DNA of 64,000 nt. It comes from Sphaerulina vaccinii (taxonomy: Eukaryota; Ascomycota; Dothideomycetes; Mycosphaerellales; Mycosphaerellaceae). How positions within the stretch are numbered: position 1 is the stretch's first letter; each line of letters opens with the position of its first letter. The notes beneath the pieces are model-generated. The model was not told the origin of the DNA. It did not search any database and saw only the letters and a program-made list of their open reading frames with translations. The position numbers and the translations under genes were made by a program. Shown here piece after piece: positions 1-11,133 of this stretch. The stretch lies in assembly GCA_022570795.1 (NCBI GenBank), contig JAKUDP010000014.1, forward strand, positions 1,240,001 through 1,304,000, read 5' to 3'.

Positions 1-37
1 ACGCTCGTTTGGCTGGATTCAGAGAAGAGAAGAGAAT

Positions 38-430
38 ATGGCTGCCAATACGCTGGTAAGAGAGGTTCAACACGACAAGTGAGACGCGTGCTAATAAATG
101 TGTCCAGCTTGATCGCCTCGTCGGACTCGCCATGCTTGTCCTCGCTTCGACTGTTTTCCTCTACTACACGATCTGGACGCTTCTTATGGTATGCTATATC
201 GTTCCCTTTTTATAGTCTAGGTCAGTAGGCTAACATATCACCAGCCATTCGTCGACGATTCACATCCAGTACAACAACTCTTCCCTCCTCGCGTCTGGGC
301 CATTCGCATCCCAGTCATCCTACTCCTCGTTGGTGGTGCTGTGGTTGGCAGCTTTTTGAGTGTGGTCATGATCAAGAGCAATAAGAAGAAGGCTCTTAAG
401 GCGAAGAAAGCTGCGGCAAAAGTGCAATAG
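38..430 (+). CDS. DPM2: DPM2, regulatory subunit of dolichol-phosphate mannose synthase
   Basis: Three exons (38-55, 108-188, 245-430) encode 94 residues; all junctions are GT-AG and in frame, and the first intron carries a ctaat branch-like site. The product is the small ER membrane subunit that stabilises the Dpm1 catalytic subunit, which makes Dol-P-Man for N-glycans, O-mannosylation and GPI anchors. Two hydrophobic helices are visible, one around VGLAMLVLASTVFLYYTIW and one around IPVILLLVGGAVVGSFLSVV, joined by a PF(V/I)D...H loop and followed by a lysine-rich cytosolic tail. Length and motif order match human DPM2 (84 aa). The 18-nt first exon is easy to miss. The 5' UTR is only partly in the window. 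Confidence 0.92.
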
Positions 431-678
431 TGTCAATTTAGACATAAAAGGGGCAGCGTAGGCGTCAAGGATTTGCTCAGGATAGGCATAGGGAGGACTG
501 TCATCAGTATGAGCGTAATGCAATCGATTGCGATGCTCAAACTAAGCGTGAAGACACCAAGTACACAGGCTCGGGGCATAACATTCATCACATTCAAAAT
601 CGTGGGTATCTCTGGAGAAGCAGTCGTAGTCCCTCCTCTTACCATAACGCCAACGCCAACTCCATGCCAGATCCGTAG

Positions 679-1353
679 TCATCTCATAGCACTATCAGCT
701 TCCCTCGCCTCCTCCGTCAACCCTTCCATCTGCTCCGGCTGCAAAGCCCTAACACTCCCATTCAAATCCCTAACAACACTCTCCAACCCTCCAATCAACT
801 TCTGAATATCCCTCCTCTGCTCCTGTACTCTCTCCATAATCTCCTCATTCTCCCTCCCCAACCCTTCCTGCCTCTCCCTCATTTCCCGATCCCACTCCGC
901 CAGTGTAGGAGCCAAATGTGAGATGTACAATTGTCGTGCCGGCAAAGTATGCGCTGGCACAGGCACATGATCTCCCCCTTCTTGAGATGACGCTTTCCTC
1001 TTCTTAGCATCTTCAATCAATCTATCGAGTTCATTCAAACTCGGTATCACATTCCTTTCCATGAGTATAGTTTCGAATTCTTTACGCATGTGTTCTCCGA
1101 GTTTCTGCGTGAATTGTTCGTGTAAGATTTTCACTGAACCGGGCACTTGTTTGGCTGGAGTAGGGAAACATGCGGCGAAGTTTGTGTAGGAGCAGGTTTT
1201 GAGGACGTGGTTTATTGCGTCGTTGTAGAGTTTCTGGAGGGCTGTTGCGCGGGGCCCCGGGGCGGAGGGTGTTGGTGGTGGTTGGACTGGTGAGGGAGAG
1301 CGTGATATTGGCTGGTTCTGCTCTTGAGTGTCGAGTCCCATGTCGGTCGCCAT
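679..1353 (-). CDS. NNF1: NNF1, kinetochore MIND/Mis12 complex subunit
   Basis: A single uninterrupted frame encodes 224 residues. A proline-rich N-terminus (about 1-35) is followed by the NNF1/PMF1 signature: RATALQKLYNDA, then YTNFAACFPTPAK around residues 57-69, then a helix with NVIPSLNELDRLIEDAKKR near 101-119. The C-terminal third (about 155-205) is charged and predicted coiled coil (EEIMERVQEQRRDIQKL). In yeast Nnf1 pairs with Mtw1 in the four-protein MIND complex that joins centromeric chromatin to the Ndc80 complex. The start is the first ATG in frame. Base composition is odd: the 5' half of the coding strand is rich in C and the 3' half rich in G (see findings). Its upstream neighbour on the same strand is the acyl-CoA oxidase. 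Confidence 0.9.
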   Translation of the reverse strand: MATDMGLDTQEQNQPISRSPSPVQPPPTPSAPGPRATALQKLYNDAINHVLKTCSYTNFAACFPTPAKQVPGSVKILHEQFTQKLGEHMRKEFETILMERNVIPSLNELDRLIEDAKKRKASSQEGGDHVPVPAHTLPARQLYISHLAPTLAEWDREMRERQEGLGRENEEIMERVQEQRRDIQKLIGGLESVVRDLNGSVRALQPEQMEGLTEEAREADSAMR

Positions 1354-1568
1354 GATGCTTGTGTAGAGAAGTTGAGGTGTATGTAAGTTGTTACTGTGCT
1401 GACTTTCAATGTTCAGATCGCGTGTTGGATCGACGCGTTGGCCGAATGTGGTTAGACTAGGATATCCTGATCGATGTGACGATGAGCTTCACTTCTCAGT
1501 CTCTGGAAAGATTGTACTATCAATCGACATCATGTTGTGGGAGACGCAAAGATATATCTATATCATAT

Positions 1569-3721
1569 CTACAGCTTCGACAATATACTCTTCAAATTAC
1601 TCTCCCCACCCATCACAATCTCCTCACTCTTGTAGTAAGGGTTAAATGTAATCTCATTCAATGGATTCCTTCTATGCGCACGATCAAACAACTCTTCATA
1701 AACCTTACCATCAGATCTCCCCAAAGCAGAATCCAGAAGGTAGTCCGGAATCTTCCAGGCATCCACTAGCCGCACAGCATGCGGCCTGACCTGCGCCATG
1801 AGTTCTTGTATCTTGGCCGGTACGAGATCGAGATCTTCATCGGAGACAGCATTGGCTTTGACAAAGTCTCGAGCTTCGTTATCCATGGTGAAGAAAGCGA
1901 AGAGTCGGAATTGAGTTGTCAAATGCTTTTTGAGTGTTGGTGAGATGTTCTTGTCGTTGTTCATCAATGCCTCGTAGAAGTTCGACACAAGGATCGACTG
2001 CGATTCTGCTACGCTGATCTTGCGGAGTTGGATGAGCATGTCGTTCCAGCTGCATTTCTTCTCGACTCGTTCCACGTATGCACGATGTGTGAGATATCGG
2101 GATCGTCGTTGAAAGGCTTTGACTAATTGCTCGTCGCTGTGGAAGACATCACAAAGTTGTGGTCTCTTGTGATGTTCGTTTTGTAGCCAGTCTCGACATG
2201 CTTGCTCGATTGCGTCTTGGGGTTGACCTTTTCGAGCTACTGCGGCTTCCATACGCTTGATCAGGTAGCTTGCAGTTTGTTGGGTAATCATCCAGTTATC
2301 TCCCTCTACTGTAGGTTTTGATAGGTAGTCGTTGTTGAATTGTACAAAACCGCTCGAGTACATGAATCCATGACCGCCCATTGCTCTCCGACATGTCTCG
2401 ATGCTGTTGGCTGCTAGTTCGGTGCAGAGACTCTTGAGTCCCGAAGACTGCGCATGTAAGATGGCAAGTCTGCTGAAGTCGCCCTGGTCGATCTCTGCTC
2501 GCGTACTGGAATAGAGCGTATGCATCGCCTCGCCTGTGAAGTGGAGTGCAAATGCTGTAGCCAGAAGAGGCAGAATGCGGATCTGGACAGTTGGATAGTC
2601 CAGTACTGAGAGCTCTGGGGCCGACTTGTCCTTGCTATCGCGATCTTGGAACTGTCTTCGTACAGTGCCATAGCGCACTGCGATTGTCACTGCTCTCGCC
2701 ATGATCAGCCGAGCATGCATGATGATTGTAGCCCTCACGTATGTCAAGCTACCATACACCACCGCAGGATTCGCCGGCTTTGAGTACGTGCATGTGTTCG
2801 GATCCACGCGTGAGTAGTTTGACAGCATGGCGGAGTGTGGAACGCGGAAGTTGTTGAAGAGCATGTACCCGTTGTCCATTGGAGCATAGCCATACTTTGG
2901 GCCGATATCACCCACAATGATACCGTCCAGAGGTTTGTGCGTCTTGAGATCCCGAATCTGGACTATGAAAGGATGTGGACCACGATTGACCAGTTTCGAT
3001 GAAGTCGTCGATTCTGGAACGTAGAGCTGGGCTACAACGATGGCATGGTTGGCTGTTCTACCCATAGTGCCATTCCACCACTTTGATGCAGTTAGAGTCG
3101 GGCTGTGAATGATGAACTCCTTGCGTTTGGGATCCCAGGTCGCTCGACATTCTAGTCCTTTGACGTTGGATCCATGGCCAAGCTCAGTCTGAGCATAGCA
3201 GCCGATTGCCTCCCAAGCCTGGATCTTCGGCAGCCAGTACTGCCGTTGCTTCTGGTCGCCTTGCTCTCGCACAGTGGTTTCGAACATCGCACTGTGCACC
3301 ATGCTAGAACAGTTGTCAGTCCGTTGCCAACGAAGCCACTTTCGATACGTTCAGGATGCGACTATTGGTCGATGCAATCCGCGACTTACTAAGGGCTAAC
3401 ATCGTCGCATAGATAGCTTGAGATGTTCTGGTCCTCTTGATCCCAATCATACTGATCAGCCCATCGACGCAGTTTCTTTGCCCGGGCAAGTCCAAGTTGG
3501 TATCGATCCGGTCTGGAGAGGTTCGGCTGCCTGACTTTATTGAATAGAGGGTCTTTTTCCAGCAGAGGCAGAATCTTCTCTTGACGTTTGAGGAAGTCGT
3601 TTCGTGATAGAAGCAAGCTGGCTAGTTGATCCACCTCAACATCTGACTGTCCTCGTTCCTTTGCCAGAATCTCGGGGCCAGAAGGTGAAGCTGGCTTGAG
3701 GTTATCAGAGAAGTCAGGCAT
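1569..3721 (-). CDS. POX1: Peroxisomal acyl-CoA oxidase
   Basis: Two exons (3721-3390 and 3303-1569 on the minus strand; 86-nt intron with gtaagt donor and ctag acceptor) encode 688 residues, a normal length for the family. The enzyme is an FAD-dependent oxidase catalysing the first step of peroxisomal beta-oxidation and releasing hydrogen peroxide. Visible marks are CYAQTELGHGSNVKG (about 146-160, acyl-CoA dehydrogenase middle domain), MGGHGF near 420, and VEGDN near 443, which aligns with the YEGEN catalytic-glutamate segment. The last three residues are SKL, a canonical type-1 peroxisomal targeting signal. The start is the ATG of MPDFSDNLKP, with A at -3; the frame is open 12 codons further upstream but lacks an earlier ATG there. 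It is divergent from a second SKL-ending protein. Confidence 0.95.
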
Positions 3722-4071
3722 CGTGACTGAACCTTCGAACGTGCTTGTAAGTGACAATGGTGGTTCTCTTCAATGTCTCATAAGCAACGATATAAGAAGG
3801 GATGTTGGTCAGTAGTCTACCCTCATGTTCTTACGATATGAGTGGTGAGATCTATGAAACGAGTAGTTGTCAGCGTACCCGAGGGAGTGGTGCCGATTAG
3901 CCGGGTGCCTCTCGAAGTCTATTCACCCCGCCTCAAACGGCACACCCACGCAGTTGCAGGCATTGAAGAATGCGATCTCGGCGGATGATGACAAGATACA
4001 GTCGATAACAACACGATTGAACGATATACGAACGATGTTAGCCCAGCCCTGGTCAAGGTGTTGATGTCCCG
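3722..4071. promoter_or_regulatory. Divergent promoter between acyl-CoA oxidase and acyl-CoA synthetase
   Basis: A 350-bp gap separates the two start codons, so both genes must draw on it. The most notable element is a single CCGAGG at 3879-3884. It lies roughly in the middle, about 160 bp from the oxidase start and 190 bp from the synthetase start. No other coding signal was seen. Shared control by fatty acids is an inference. Confidence 0.5.
3879..3884. promoter_or_regulatory. Candidate FarA/FarB (Ctf1-type) fatty-acid response site, CCGAGG
   Basis: CCGAGG is the reverse complement of CCTCGG, the core bound by Aspergillus FarA/FarB, which induce peroxisomal beta-oxidation genes. A six-base match is weak by itself: in 350 bp, counting both strands, about a one-in-six chance event. 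Its value comes from the flanking gene pair. Confidence 0.4.
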
Positions 4072-6092
4072 ATGGCTCCAGCTTTCCCATCTGTTCAAGC
4101 CATATTTCGCAAACTTGAGCGTCTATCGGTCAACTCGAGCAGCACCTACGAACGCGAGCCTGGTGCAATCGCCAAGGATGAGATATTGCCTCTGGAGACA
4201 TTGCTAAGAGCGCCCTGGAAGATGTCCAAGTACGATGATCGGACACTATATGTGCCTCCGCATATGTCTCTTGCTTCACTTGCAGAGAGGCATGTTCTTC
4301 CATGCCACCCGTTCTTCAACAGACTGGTTCGGTTTGCACATGCATCTCCGGCTCGACTATGCATTCGAGATGGCAACACTGGCGTGGAAGCGACACATCT
4401 TCAACTTCTGACAGACGCGCTTGCCTTTCGACAGCGCATATGGCAGAATCTCAGCAGTGAGGTGCAGAAAGCCTTACACGAGAGACAGGAGGTGTACTTG
4501 GCGATATTGGCACCAGGCGGATACGACTTCACAGTGGCGATTGTGGCAGCGTTGGCCCTGGGCGCAGCTGTTGTTCCCATGACCGTTGCTCTCCCTTCAG
4601 AAGAGGCATTGTACTTCGTAACCAAATCGCGAGCCGCCGCAATCCTGGTTTCTGATGGTGCTCTTCGCCTTGGGCTGTCGGTAGAGAAGCTGGTGAAGGA
4701 TCGCAATGCGCAAAGTCAATTTGTGTGCATTCCAGTGGCACCGTCTTTGCACAATACGCCGCTGCAACCCAGCCAGATAATCGTATCATCTGACACGTAC
4801 CTGGATGACAACGCCGCTGGTGTCGTGATATTCACATCGGGAACGACCGGTCCGCCAAAGGTACGAGTCCAGCGTCTGACTTTTGTGCACTTGGCTGCGT
4901 GGCTGACTTATGCGTGCTTTGTTCCAGGGTGCCGTGATGCGTCGTGCCTTCATATATGATGAAGCAATGGGAGTAGTCGATCACTATGGCATCACAGCCG
5001 ACGACGTGCTGCTCCACGTTCTGCCTGTGCACCACGCAACTGGCATTGGCATTATGTTTTTCCCATTTCTGATTGGAGGAGCCTTGCTCGAGTTCAAGAG
5101 TGGCTCCTTCAGTGCAGAATGGCTGTGGGAGCGTTGGAAACAACGCGGCACAACCTTCTTCTCTGGTGTGCCTACCATATACATGCGGTCCATGCGATAC
5201 TTCCAGCAAAGATTGGCATCACGTCCGGATGCACAGCAGTATGTCGACGGGGCTCGTGCGCTACGTGCATGCATCTGCGGCACGTCGGCCTTGCCAAAGA
5301 GCATAGCAGACTGGTGGACGGGCCTGCTGGGTCGATCTATACTCCTTCGTTACGGGATGACCGAGACCGGTGCGGTATTCAAAGTCCGCATGGGAGATGA
5401 CAGCGTGCCCGATGGTTCCGTTGGCAAGATTCAGCCAGGATGCGATGTCAGGCTTTCCGAAGGCGATCAGGGAGAAATTCTTGCTAAGAGTTCTGGTATG
5501 TTCAGCAAATTCCTGTTCGATAGTGAAGCCACACGAGCTTCGCACACACCAGACGGATACTACAAGACTGGCGACATCGCTAAGAAAGAAGGCGAATACT
5601 ACTGGATCCTCGGTCGTGCATCGGTAGACATCATCAAAAGTGGTGAGTACAGACATTGCTTCCCAAGGAGATCTGCGCTGACCGTTGTCTGTTGTGTTTG
5701 CAGGTGGATACAAGATCAGCGCGCTTGATATTGAACGTGAGCTGCTGTCTTTGCCTTATATTGCAGAGGCCATGGTGGTCGGGGTCCCTGACGAGGAATA
5801 TGGAGAGCGCGTTGCTGCGGCGGTCGTGCTCAAGGACGTGGCTGACGTGCCACCGAATGATCGCAAGAATGTGCCAGTCGTCCTGGACATTGGGAAGTTG
5901 CGTAGCGATCTTCAGCATCGACTTGCAGGCTACAAGTTGCCAACCGTGTTACGGATTGTCAAAGACGAGTTCCCAAAGTCCGCAACTGGAAAAGTGGTCA
6001 AGAAGAAACTCGGACCAGAATACTTCCCAGGCAAGTATCGCGGTTCGCCTGAGGTTCAGTCTTGGAGGCCAAACGGAAAGTCTAAGTTATGA
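4072..6092 (+). CDS. AMP-forming acyl-CoA synthetase with peroxisomal targeting signal
   Basis: Three exons (4072-4860, 4928-5642, 5704-6092) encode 630 residues. The enzyme activates a carboxylic acid to acyl-AMP and then to the CoA thioester. ANL-superfamily motifs appear in order: FTSGTTGPPK (about 253-262, P-loop, ending exactly at the first splice site), RYGMTETG, GYYKTGD, IKSGGYKIS (across the second splice site) and PKSATGKVVKKK with the C-terminal catalytic lysine. The overall sequence resembles the ACSF3-like branch, whose known substrates are malonate or methylmalonate. Here the protein ends in KSKL, a peroxisomal rather than mitochondrial signal, so the substrate is uncertain. Placement head-to-head with an SKL-tagged acyl-CoA oxidase suggests activation followed by beta-oxidation. 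Confidence 0.87.
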
Positions 6093-6409
6093 TGAGCGTG
6101 ATAATGTCTTGCGCCAGCGAGCGACGCGACCTTCCGTAGAGAATAAAGGTAGAGACATTGCACACGAGGCAATCATGCACTGCTCCATGATCTTGACTGG
6201 TACAGGAGCAGCGAGTTGTCAACGCGATAATGTGGCCAGCTGAGGTATGTGATAAGTAATAGACGCAGAGACCGGATCTGGGAATTGATGCATCGCCATT
6301 TCGAGTGTTCGCCCTGCTATCTCTGCGCGCCCAAGTGAGATGTTGCTTCTTGATCTCCACAACATGGCTATATCGCTCGATATACAAGCGTGAGAGCGAT
6401 ATCGTCTCT
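6093..6409. other. Convergent intergenic region
   Basis: This gap holds the 3' ends of the acyl-CoA synthetase and THO1. I see no conserved coding frame, RNA gene or repeat in it. Confidence 0.6.
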
Positions 6410-7204
6410 TCAAGCTGATGCAAACTTCGCTTTGCGAGCTTCAGCAGCAGCCTTGTCTGCGTCAGTCATCCAGCTAGGATACCCTCCATTGGTCGATTTC
6501 TCTTTCTTTTGCTGGCCACCCTGCTTCTTCGTCGTCGCCGCAGGCGCTGGTCCTTTACTCTTCTTCCTGGTGCCACTATCATTCGTGCTGGCTTCCCGAC
6601 CTCGCTTCTTCTGCTCCCTCTCCTTTGACATGGGCAGTGCCTTGTTGAGGTCCACCAACCCAGCCAGAGTGTCAGCCGTGCCGAATCTTTTCGCGCGCTC
6701 CAGCTTCTTCAGCTCCTCGTCGTCATCTGTGATGCCAAATCTTGCCCTTCGTGCCTTTCGCTTCTCTATCTCCTCGTCAAGCGTTCGCTCAGCCAGTCCA
6801 GCCTTAAATTTCGCATCCTCCTCTTCCTTGCGCTTCTTCTCTGCTTCCGCATCCACTGCTGTCGTGTCTGTGGGGGCCGCCGACACAGTCAGGTCGTCTG
6901 TCTCGGCCGGATCGATCGCAGCTTCCTGGTTCGGTACGGCCTGTGGATTCTTCACTGCGCCTTGACCTCCCGCTGCTATTGCGCTTGCTGCAGCTTCTGT
7001 GGTCGCGGCTTTGGCGGTTTCTGTTGCGGGTTCGTCGTCTTCGAAGTCGATCTCGTCCTCGTTGTTCGCGGGCTTCTGCGACGTGTTCTTGGCGTCGTAC
7101 TCCTCGAGACGCTTGACGAGATCTGCCTTCTTGCCGCTGTGAGGCAGGTTGCGCTCCTTAAGCAGTGCGACCAGCTCGGAGTTGACCTTCTTAGCGTAAT
7201 CCAT
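6410..7204 (-). CDS. THO1: THO1-like SAP-domain mRNP protein (SARNP/CIP29 family)
   Basis: A single exon encodes 264 residues. The N-terminus is a SAP domain (about 7-37: VNSELVALLKERNLPHSGKK, then ADLVKRLEEYD), a DNA/RNA-binding helix-extended loop-helix. An acidic and Ala/Thr-rich linker follows, then basic RRARFG and KRFG repeats (about 168-200) typical of the Tho1/MOS11 C-terminal region, and a lysine-rich tail. Yeast Tho1 and human SARNP bind nascent mRNPs and act with the THO/TREX export machinery. The start is set at MDYAKK; an upstream in-frame ATG at 7345 adds 47 residues but lies inside a transposon inverted repeat and is probably not native. The transposon stack starts only about 130 bp upstream of the start codon. 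Confidence 0.85.
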   Translation of the reverse strand: MDYAKKVNSELVALLKERNLPHSGKKADLVKRLEEYDAKNTSQKPANNEDEIDFEDDEPATETAKAATTEAAASAIAAGGQGAVKNPQAVPNQEAAIDPAETDDLTVSAAPTDTTAVDAEAEKKRKEEEDAKFKAGLAERTLDEEIEKRKARRARFGITDDDEELKKLERAKRFGTADTLAGLVDLNKALPMSKEREQKKRGREASTNDSGTRKKSKGPAPAATTKKQGGQQKKEKSTNGGYPSWMTDADKAAAEARKAKFASA

Positions 7205-7332
7205 TGCGATGGTGCGATGAGAATGTGGATGGTAATGTCGATGTCGAGGTGGAGGTTGGACGTCGAATGTGATGTCGTTGGACGCGTTGCGCTTGAGGGA
7301 AAGCGCGATCGACCCTTGCTTGGGACGGAGTG

Positions 7333-7361
7333 CCAAAGTGACCATGGATCAAAACCCTCCC
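7333..7361 (+). repeat. Left 29-bp terminal inverted repeat
   Basis: These 29 bases are the exact reverse complement of 20627-20655. The repeat begins ccaaagtgaccatggatc and ends in a run of C. The two copies bracket the whole RIP-mutated block and are not mutated themselves. I found no convincing target-site duplication outside them. Confidence 0.85.
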
Positions 7362-7363
7362 CG

Positions 7364-7722
7364 TGTTACGGTTCCTACCGACGGGCAGGTCCGCCGGGAC
7401 CGAGGTGCCCAAGGCAGGAAGACTAATCTCCCTAATCTCTCGTCTTTCGAGAGATTAAGGAGAGCAGCCCAGATCTCTCTAATCTCTCTGCCCTCGAGAG
7501 ATTAAGGAGAGTACCGAGATTAAGAGGAGGATCTCCTTTATATATATAGGTAATAAATATTGTAGTTATAGATAGTTATTATATATAACTTACTATTCTA
7601 TCTTACTAATTAGAATATAAGAACCTTCTTTACTTGCTTCCTTATAGATATATTAATAAGCTCTAACTAGATTAAGCTTAGCTTCTACTTAGTAAGATTA
7701 TTAGGTCTTCTATAACCTAATA
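7364..7722 (+). repeat. Left LTR of the Gypsy element, outer part not RIP-mutated
   Basis: It begins TGTTACGG and ends ACCTAATA. It is exactly as long as the right LTR. Roughly the first 150 bp keep normal C and G content, while the remainder is RIP-mutated. It contains two hairpin units at 7433-7464 and 7480-7511. Confidence 0.92.
7433..7511 (+). repeat. Two tandem hairpin units inside the LTR
   Basis: Two 32-bp units (7433-7464 and 7480-7511, period 47 bp) both begin taatctctc and end cgagagattaaggagag. Each can fold as a stem of about 9-10 bp with a short loop. The mutated counterparts are visible in the right LTR. They could be LTR regulatory or termination structures. Confidence 0.75.
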
Positions 7723-10700
7723 GCTTTATATACTCTTATAATATATCTATTATAGAAAGCTCTAGAGGAACTCCTACTTCTAGTAAAGTAGAAACTATTT
7801 AATTTTTATAAACCTAGGTAAATACTAGATAACTTAACTTTAAGAATTTTAAAGTTACTAAGCTAGACTTCTATTATAGAGACTATAATAAACTATCTAC
7901 CTAGTTTAATTAACTAGCTTTATACTTTAGATTTAATAAAGTTAAAAATAAAAATAAAATACTATTTGCCTCTATCTTCTTTTATAGACGTACTAAATAC
8001 TAGCTTAAGCTATATCTAGAATTCTACTTCTATAATAATAAAAATAAAAATAGAATCTTTACTAAGTATAATTAGTTTAGAAGCTAGATAACTACTCTAT
8101 TTAGAATCTCTAATAAAGTTAGTACTACTATTTATATTATATAGTATCTTAAATAGACTACTTCTATATCCGAGTATATAGCTAAGTTCTAGAAGTATAT
8201 ATATATTATTAGTTAGAATAATAAAGCCCTCTAAGTAATATACTATAGAAGTCTTAAAAATTAAGTTAAAAATAAACTAGCCTATACTAAGCAAGTAGTT
8301 ATTATTAAGAACCTTATCTAGTTAATTAAGGAAACTATTAAAATTAATAATAGCCTCTATAAACAAGCTCTCGAAAAATAGTACAACTCTAAAGTAGCTA
8401 GAGTAGCTAGATATACTACTAAATAATAAGAAAGAACTAGCTACTTCTTAGCTAGAGACAAGTACTAAGGACGATAGTAACTAAGATCGCAGCTATACTA
8501 TAGTCTATAACTAATAGAGCTCGATAATATTAAGAAAAGTAAAAAGTTTAGAGCTAGAAGTAAAAAAAAGCTCTATAAGAAGTAAGAAGAACTAATCTAT
8601 TATAGATATAGTAAAAAAAGCTATATAAAGAAAGACTACTATTTAAAGAATATAGTATAGTAATAGCCTTTTAATATAATATAGTAGAAGAGAAATAGAT
8701 AAAAAAGTTATAATAAATTTATAACTTTTTATTAGTAAGTCTAATTTTTTAGTATAATAGAATAATAAGTAAATCTCGACCTATACTAAGAGAGATAAGT
8801 CGAATATAGAAGCCTTTACTAGCAATTCTATTATAATAACTTATACTAGATATATATATCTTCTAAAAGGAATATAAACTTTTAGCCTAGCTTTCTAGGT
8901 AAAAGTATAAGTTTATAGCTAATCTAATAGTATAGGGATAGAAGCAAACTACTACCTATTCTAGATAAACTATAAAAACTCTATTCTAAGCTAAGGCTTG
9001 CTAATAAAGAAAATATTAATAAGTCTTATTATAATAAAGAAAATTACTCTTCTAAAATCGAATCTAAAAAGAAAAAATAAAACTAGTCTATAGAAAAAAG
9101 TTCTAAAAAGAAGTAACTTTCTAAATATAATAAAAATAATATAAATAATAAAAATAAAAGTTTCGAAGAATTAGATATAGATATTAAGATTATAACTTTT
9201 ACTATAAATATACTAAGTTAAATTAAATAAATTATTCTAAACCTAGTATAGAATTATAAATATATTTTTCTAAAAATTAAAGGAAGGTAATACCTCTATC
9301 TATCTAAGCTAGATACTATACTTAATAGAATAAGATATATATTCTAGAATTACTAATATATCGAAGTTAACTATAGGTTTAATACCTTTATATAAAAAAA
9401 GTTCTAATTAGAAGTATATATACTCTATTTAAGTATATTACTCCGAATAGAGGAATTATTACAAACTAGATATATAAAGCTATTAAGAAACTCTAGAGAA
9501 AGTATACTTTTACCTAGTAATATTAATCTAAAACTACCTATAATAAGATATAGATAGAAAGGAATCTATATTAGATAATAAAAAAAATAGAATAATAGAT
9601 CTATAAGTAGCTTGCTAAAGAAGCTACTATTACCCTATTAGAAAAAGAATTAACTCCTAGGAAATAAGTATTTCTAGAAAGTTCTATAATATAAATACTT
9701 AAGTATTAATAATAGTTTTCTATATAAAAATTATTATTAATAGTTATAAGCTACTAGCTATAATAGACTCTAGAGCAAGTAGGAACTTTGCCTCCAAGTT
9801 ATTTATAAAATATTATAGACTTATAATCTAGTATAAGAAAAAAGAGTATAAATTAATTATAGTAGATAGATTATCCTTACCTAGTATAGAGCGAGAGATA
9901 ATACTACTACTACTTACTATCTAATAGTACTACGAGATAATTGTCCTAGATATTACTAATATAGCTAGTTATAATATTATTCTAGGTATATCTTAGTTAA
10001 AAAAGTATAATCTAGTAATCGACTAGAGAAAAGAAATACTTATATTTAAAGAATATAATTATATTATCGATATTTAGCCTATATAGTAGTAGTATTTGCT
10101 AGTAGATAAAGCTAAATAGTTTAACTAGACCGAACTTATACTACTATAAGCTATAGAAGTAGACTTACCCTAAATAGATATCTCGATAATAGTAGAGGAT
10201 TACGAAGTTATAAGTACTAATAGAAGTAATACTCTATTAAAGGATACTACCTCGGAACTAGATATTCCTAAAAAGTATTAGAAGTAGTCGAAACTCTTTA
10301 AAGAGGTTAAGGGACTAGAAGCTCTATCTAAATACTAGAAATAGGACTATAGGATTATACTAATACCTAATAGGGAGCTCCTATTTAAACTATTATAAAA
10401 GAAATCTAAGAAAGAGCTCTAGAAAGAAGATAAATAGTTAAAAAAAATACTTATAAAATAGTAGATCTAGAAGTTATAATCTAGTATAGGAGTACTAACT
10501 ATATTTATTCTAAAACCTAATAGGAAGTTATAACTAGTAGTCGATTATCGAAGACTTAATAAAATTACTATTAAGAACTAATATCTATTACCTAATATTA
10601 AAGAACTATAGAATAGACTTATAGAATCTAACTAGTATATAAAAATCGATCTATAAAATATATTCTATACTATCTATATAGTAGAAGGCAAGGAATAGAA

Positions 10701-10895
10701 AATAGCATTCCGAATATACTATAGACTTTATAAGTTTAGAGTTATACTTATAGAACTAACTAATTTACTAGCCTCCTACTAGAAGATAGTAAATAATATT
10801 CTTAAAGACCTACTTAATATATATATTATTATATATATAGATAATATTCTCGTCTATACTAAGAGGCCTCTATAGGAATATATTAAATAAGTCTA

Positions 10896-11133
10896 TATTA
10901 GAAAGTATAGTCTAGTTAGACTATCTAAGAGATACCCTCTTAGGGATTAGATTATATAATATACGTCACGTAATAGTAGGTTACATAGCTTATCTAATAC
11001 TCTATATCTTAGAAGGAGATACAACCTATAACTAACTAATATAGTTAGTTCCTATCTAACGCTTCTACTTCTATTATATATTAAGACTCTTCCTATATAT
11101 CGTAGGTATATATATTATCGTCCCATCTCGATA
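10896..11133 (+). repeat. Left LTR of the nested Copia element
   Basis: It is preceded by GTCTA and followed directly by ggttataagcccggg, the likely mutated primer-binding region. It matches 16367-16613 over its whole length. Confidence 0.92.

Noticed and set aside
6390..6965. 191-codon plus-strand frame opposite THO1
   Set aside because: It is antisense to the lysine/alanine-rich THO1 coding region; its Ser/Phe-rich composition is the mirror of those codons and it has no domain.
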